From Gammaproteobacteria bacterium (GTDB lineage: Bacteria > Pseudomonadota > Gammaproteobacteria > Tenderiales > Tenderiaceae), in the NCBI GenBank assembly GCA_027001525.1, contig JALTMR010000069.1, positions 1 through 7,764 on the forward strand: a stretch of DNA of 7,764 nucleotides. The letters are read 5' to 3'. The translations under genes and the position numbers were made by a program. The notes beneath the pieces were generated by a model. That model worked only from the letters and a program-made list of their open reading frames with translations, was not told the origin of the DNA and did no database searches. Shown piece after piece: positions 6,757 to 7,764 of the stretch. Position 1 is the first letter of the stretch; each line of letters begins with the position of its first letter.

Positions 6757-7764
6757 ATGATTCGCTTGTCTCTACTTACGCTCTTTTTAAGCTTTGTCTG
6801 TCTCTATGCATTTAAAGACTGGTTTAAGTCCCTCTGTGGTTTGATTATCATCATCGGGGTTCTTGAGCACCCTGATATGCCAAAAAGCATTGGCGGGATT
6901 CAGGGCCTGAACCCGTGGAACATTGTTTTGCTGTTTGTGTTAGCTGGCTGGTACCGAGCCAAGGAAAGGGAGGGGCTGTCCTGGGATCTTCCCCGCCATA
7001 TCAATGTTCTCCTGATTATCTACCTGATTGTCGTTGTTTTCAGTTTTTTACATATGCTGCGTGATCAATCCGGTTTGGCTTCCTGGTACGCCTACAAAAA
7101 GACGGTACCGCCTTCGACGGTTTCCCTCATCAGTGAATACATTATTAACGCGTTTAAATGGTTGATTCCCGCGGCTCTTCTCTATCACGGCTGCAACAGC
7201 AGGGAGCGGCTGGTGTGGGCGACCGCTGCGCTGCTTGGCATATATGTATTGCTGGCGGTGCAGGTCATCAAATGGATGCCCCTGAGTACAATCACCAGCG
7301 GTGATGAGCTCTCTGAGAGAAGCCTGAAGGTTCTGATGAATGAAGTGGGTTTTCATCGGGTAAACTTATCCATGATGTTAGCCGGTGCGGCCTGGGGGAT
7401 TTTTTCTGCGCGAGTATTCGTCAAGAGCAAGTATGTAAAATGGGTGATTTTGCTCAGTGGCATAGTGTTTATGGGGCAAGCGCTGACGGGAGGGCGCACT
7501 GGATATGTGACCTGGGCCGTCGTTGGTTTTGTGCTGGCAACATTCAAGTGGAGGAAATATTTAGTCCTGGCCCCCATTTTCGTCATGTTGGTTTTTATGG
7601 CCATGCCCAGTACGGTTGACAGGTTGACGCAGGGGTTTGGCGAGGACAGTTTTGAGGATGATGCGCTTTTACTTGAATCTGAATATTACGAAGAGCCTGA
7701 GGGAGGGATCAGCTTTTATACGGTAACGTCCGGGCGGAGTATTGCCTGGCCTTATGTGCTGGCC
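6757..7764 (+). CDS. O-antigen ligase/polymerase family protein (Wzy_C), copy 2, 3' end outside the window
   Basis: The first 336 codons of a paralogue of the preceding gene, open to the last base with no frameshift or stop, so it looks intact as far as visible. It keeps the G-G-R-T-G-Y motif, the acidic periplasmic stretch and the T-S-G-R motif near the window end. The His of the H-N-x9-G-L-L-G motif would lie beyond the edge and cannot be checked. Most changes from copy 1 are conservative swaps in hydrophobic segments (Ile/Val/Leu, Phe/Val). A few are not: Gly to Asp in the SGGELSER segment, Asn-Ser to Asp-Ala in the acidic loop, Asn to Ser straight after the loop Arg, and Tyr-Ala to Ala-Ser in the GIYAWYA segment. 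The start is ATG at 6757, matching copy 1 exactly. The pattern of mostly conservative change suggests both copies are under selection for function. Confidence 0.92.
   Translation, partial: MIRLSLLTLFLSFVCLYAFKDWFKSLCGLIIIIGVLEHPDMPKSIGGIQGLNPWNIVLLFVLAGWYRAKEREGLSWDLPRHINVLLIIYLIVVVFSFLHMLRDQSGLASWYAYKKTVPPSTVSLISEYIINAFKWLIPAALLYHGCNSRERLVWATAALLGIYVLLAVQVIKWMPLSTITSGDELSERSLKVLMNEVGFHRVNLSMMLAGAAWGIFSARVFVKSKYVKWVILLSGIVFMGQALTGGRTGYVTWAVVGFVLATFKWRKYLVLAPIFVMLVFMAMPSTVDRLTQGFGEDSFEDDALLLESEYYEEPEGGISFYTVTSGRSIAWPYVLA
6757..7764 (+). repeat. Tandem coding duplication, unit 2
   Basis: The second member of the direct repeat described at 4928-5935, offset 1829 and colinear throughout. The extent of the repeat beyond the window, and whether further copies follow, is not visible. 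Confidence 0.95.

Overview
This window is part of a surface-polysaccharide (O-antigen, capsule or exopolysaccharide) biosynthesis locus. It probably comes from a gammaproteobacterium, perhaps a marine or environmental one. That placement is an impression from protein style and moderate base composition; no rRNA, tRNA or housekeeping gene confirms it. There is no CRISPR array, insertion sequence or RNA gene that I can support.

Layout. A plus-strand unit at the left edge holds the 3' part of a NodB-type polysaccharide deacetylase (3-767), followed by a GT4 glycosyltransferase (812-1948). It converges, with a 28-nt gap, on a minus-strand pair: a SAM-dependent methyltransferase (4286 down to 3537) followed by a Wzx/MATE-type polysaccharide flippase (3524 down to 1977). 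A gene-poor stretch of about 640 bp (4287-4927) separates these from two plus-strand genes in tandem. Both encode multi-pass O-antigen ligase/polymerase (Wzy_C) family proteins: copy 1 is complete (4928-6418) and copy 2 (6757 onward) is cut by the window end.

How the genes fit together (inferred). The glycosyltransferase and methyltransferase would build and decorate a lipid-linked oligosaccharide in the cytoplasm. The flippase would move it across the inner membrane, one or both Wzy_C proteins would polymerise it or transfer it to an acceptor in the periplasm, and the deacetylase would modify acetylated sugars.

The most notable structure is the tandem pair of Wzy_C paralogues. They align without an indel over all 336 codons visible in both, with a period of 1829 bp and about 28 amino-acid differences by hand count. 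Nucleotide divergence is strongly patchy: about 3% in one 162-nt tract against 17-19% nearby. This suggests an old duplication partly re-homogenised by gene conversion. The upstream leader was duplicated too, with short conserved blocks. I see no clearly new system beyond this.
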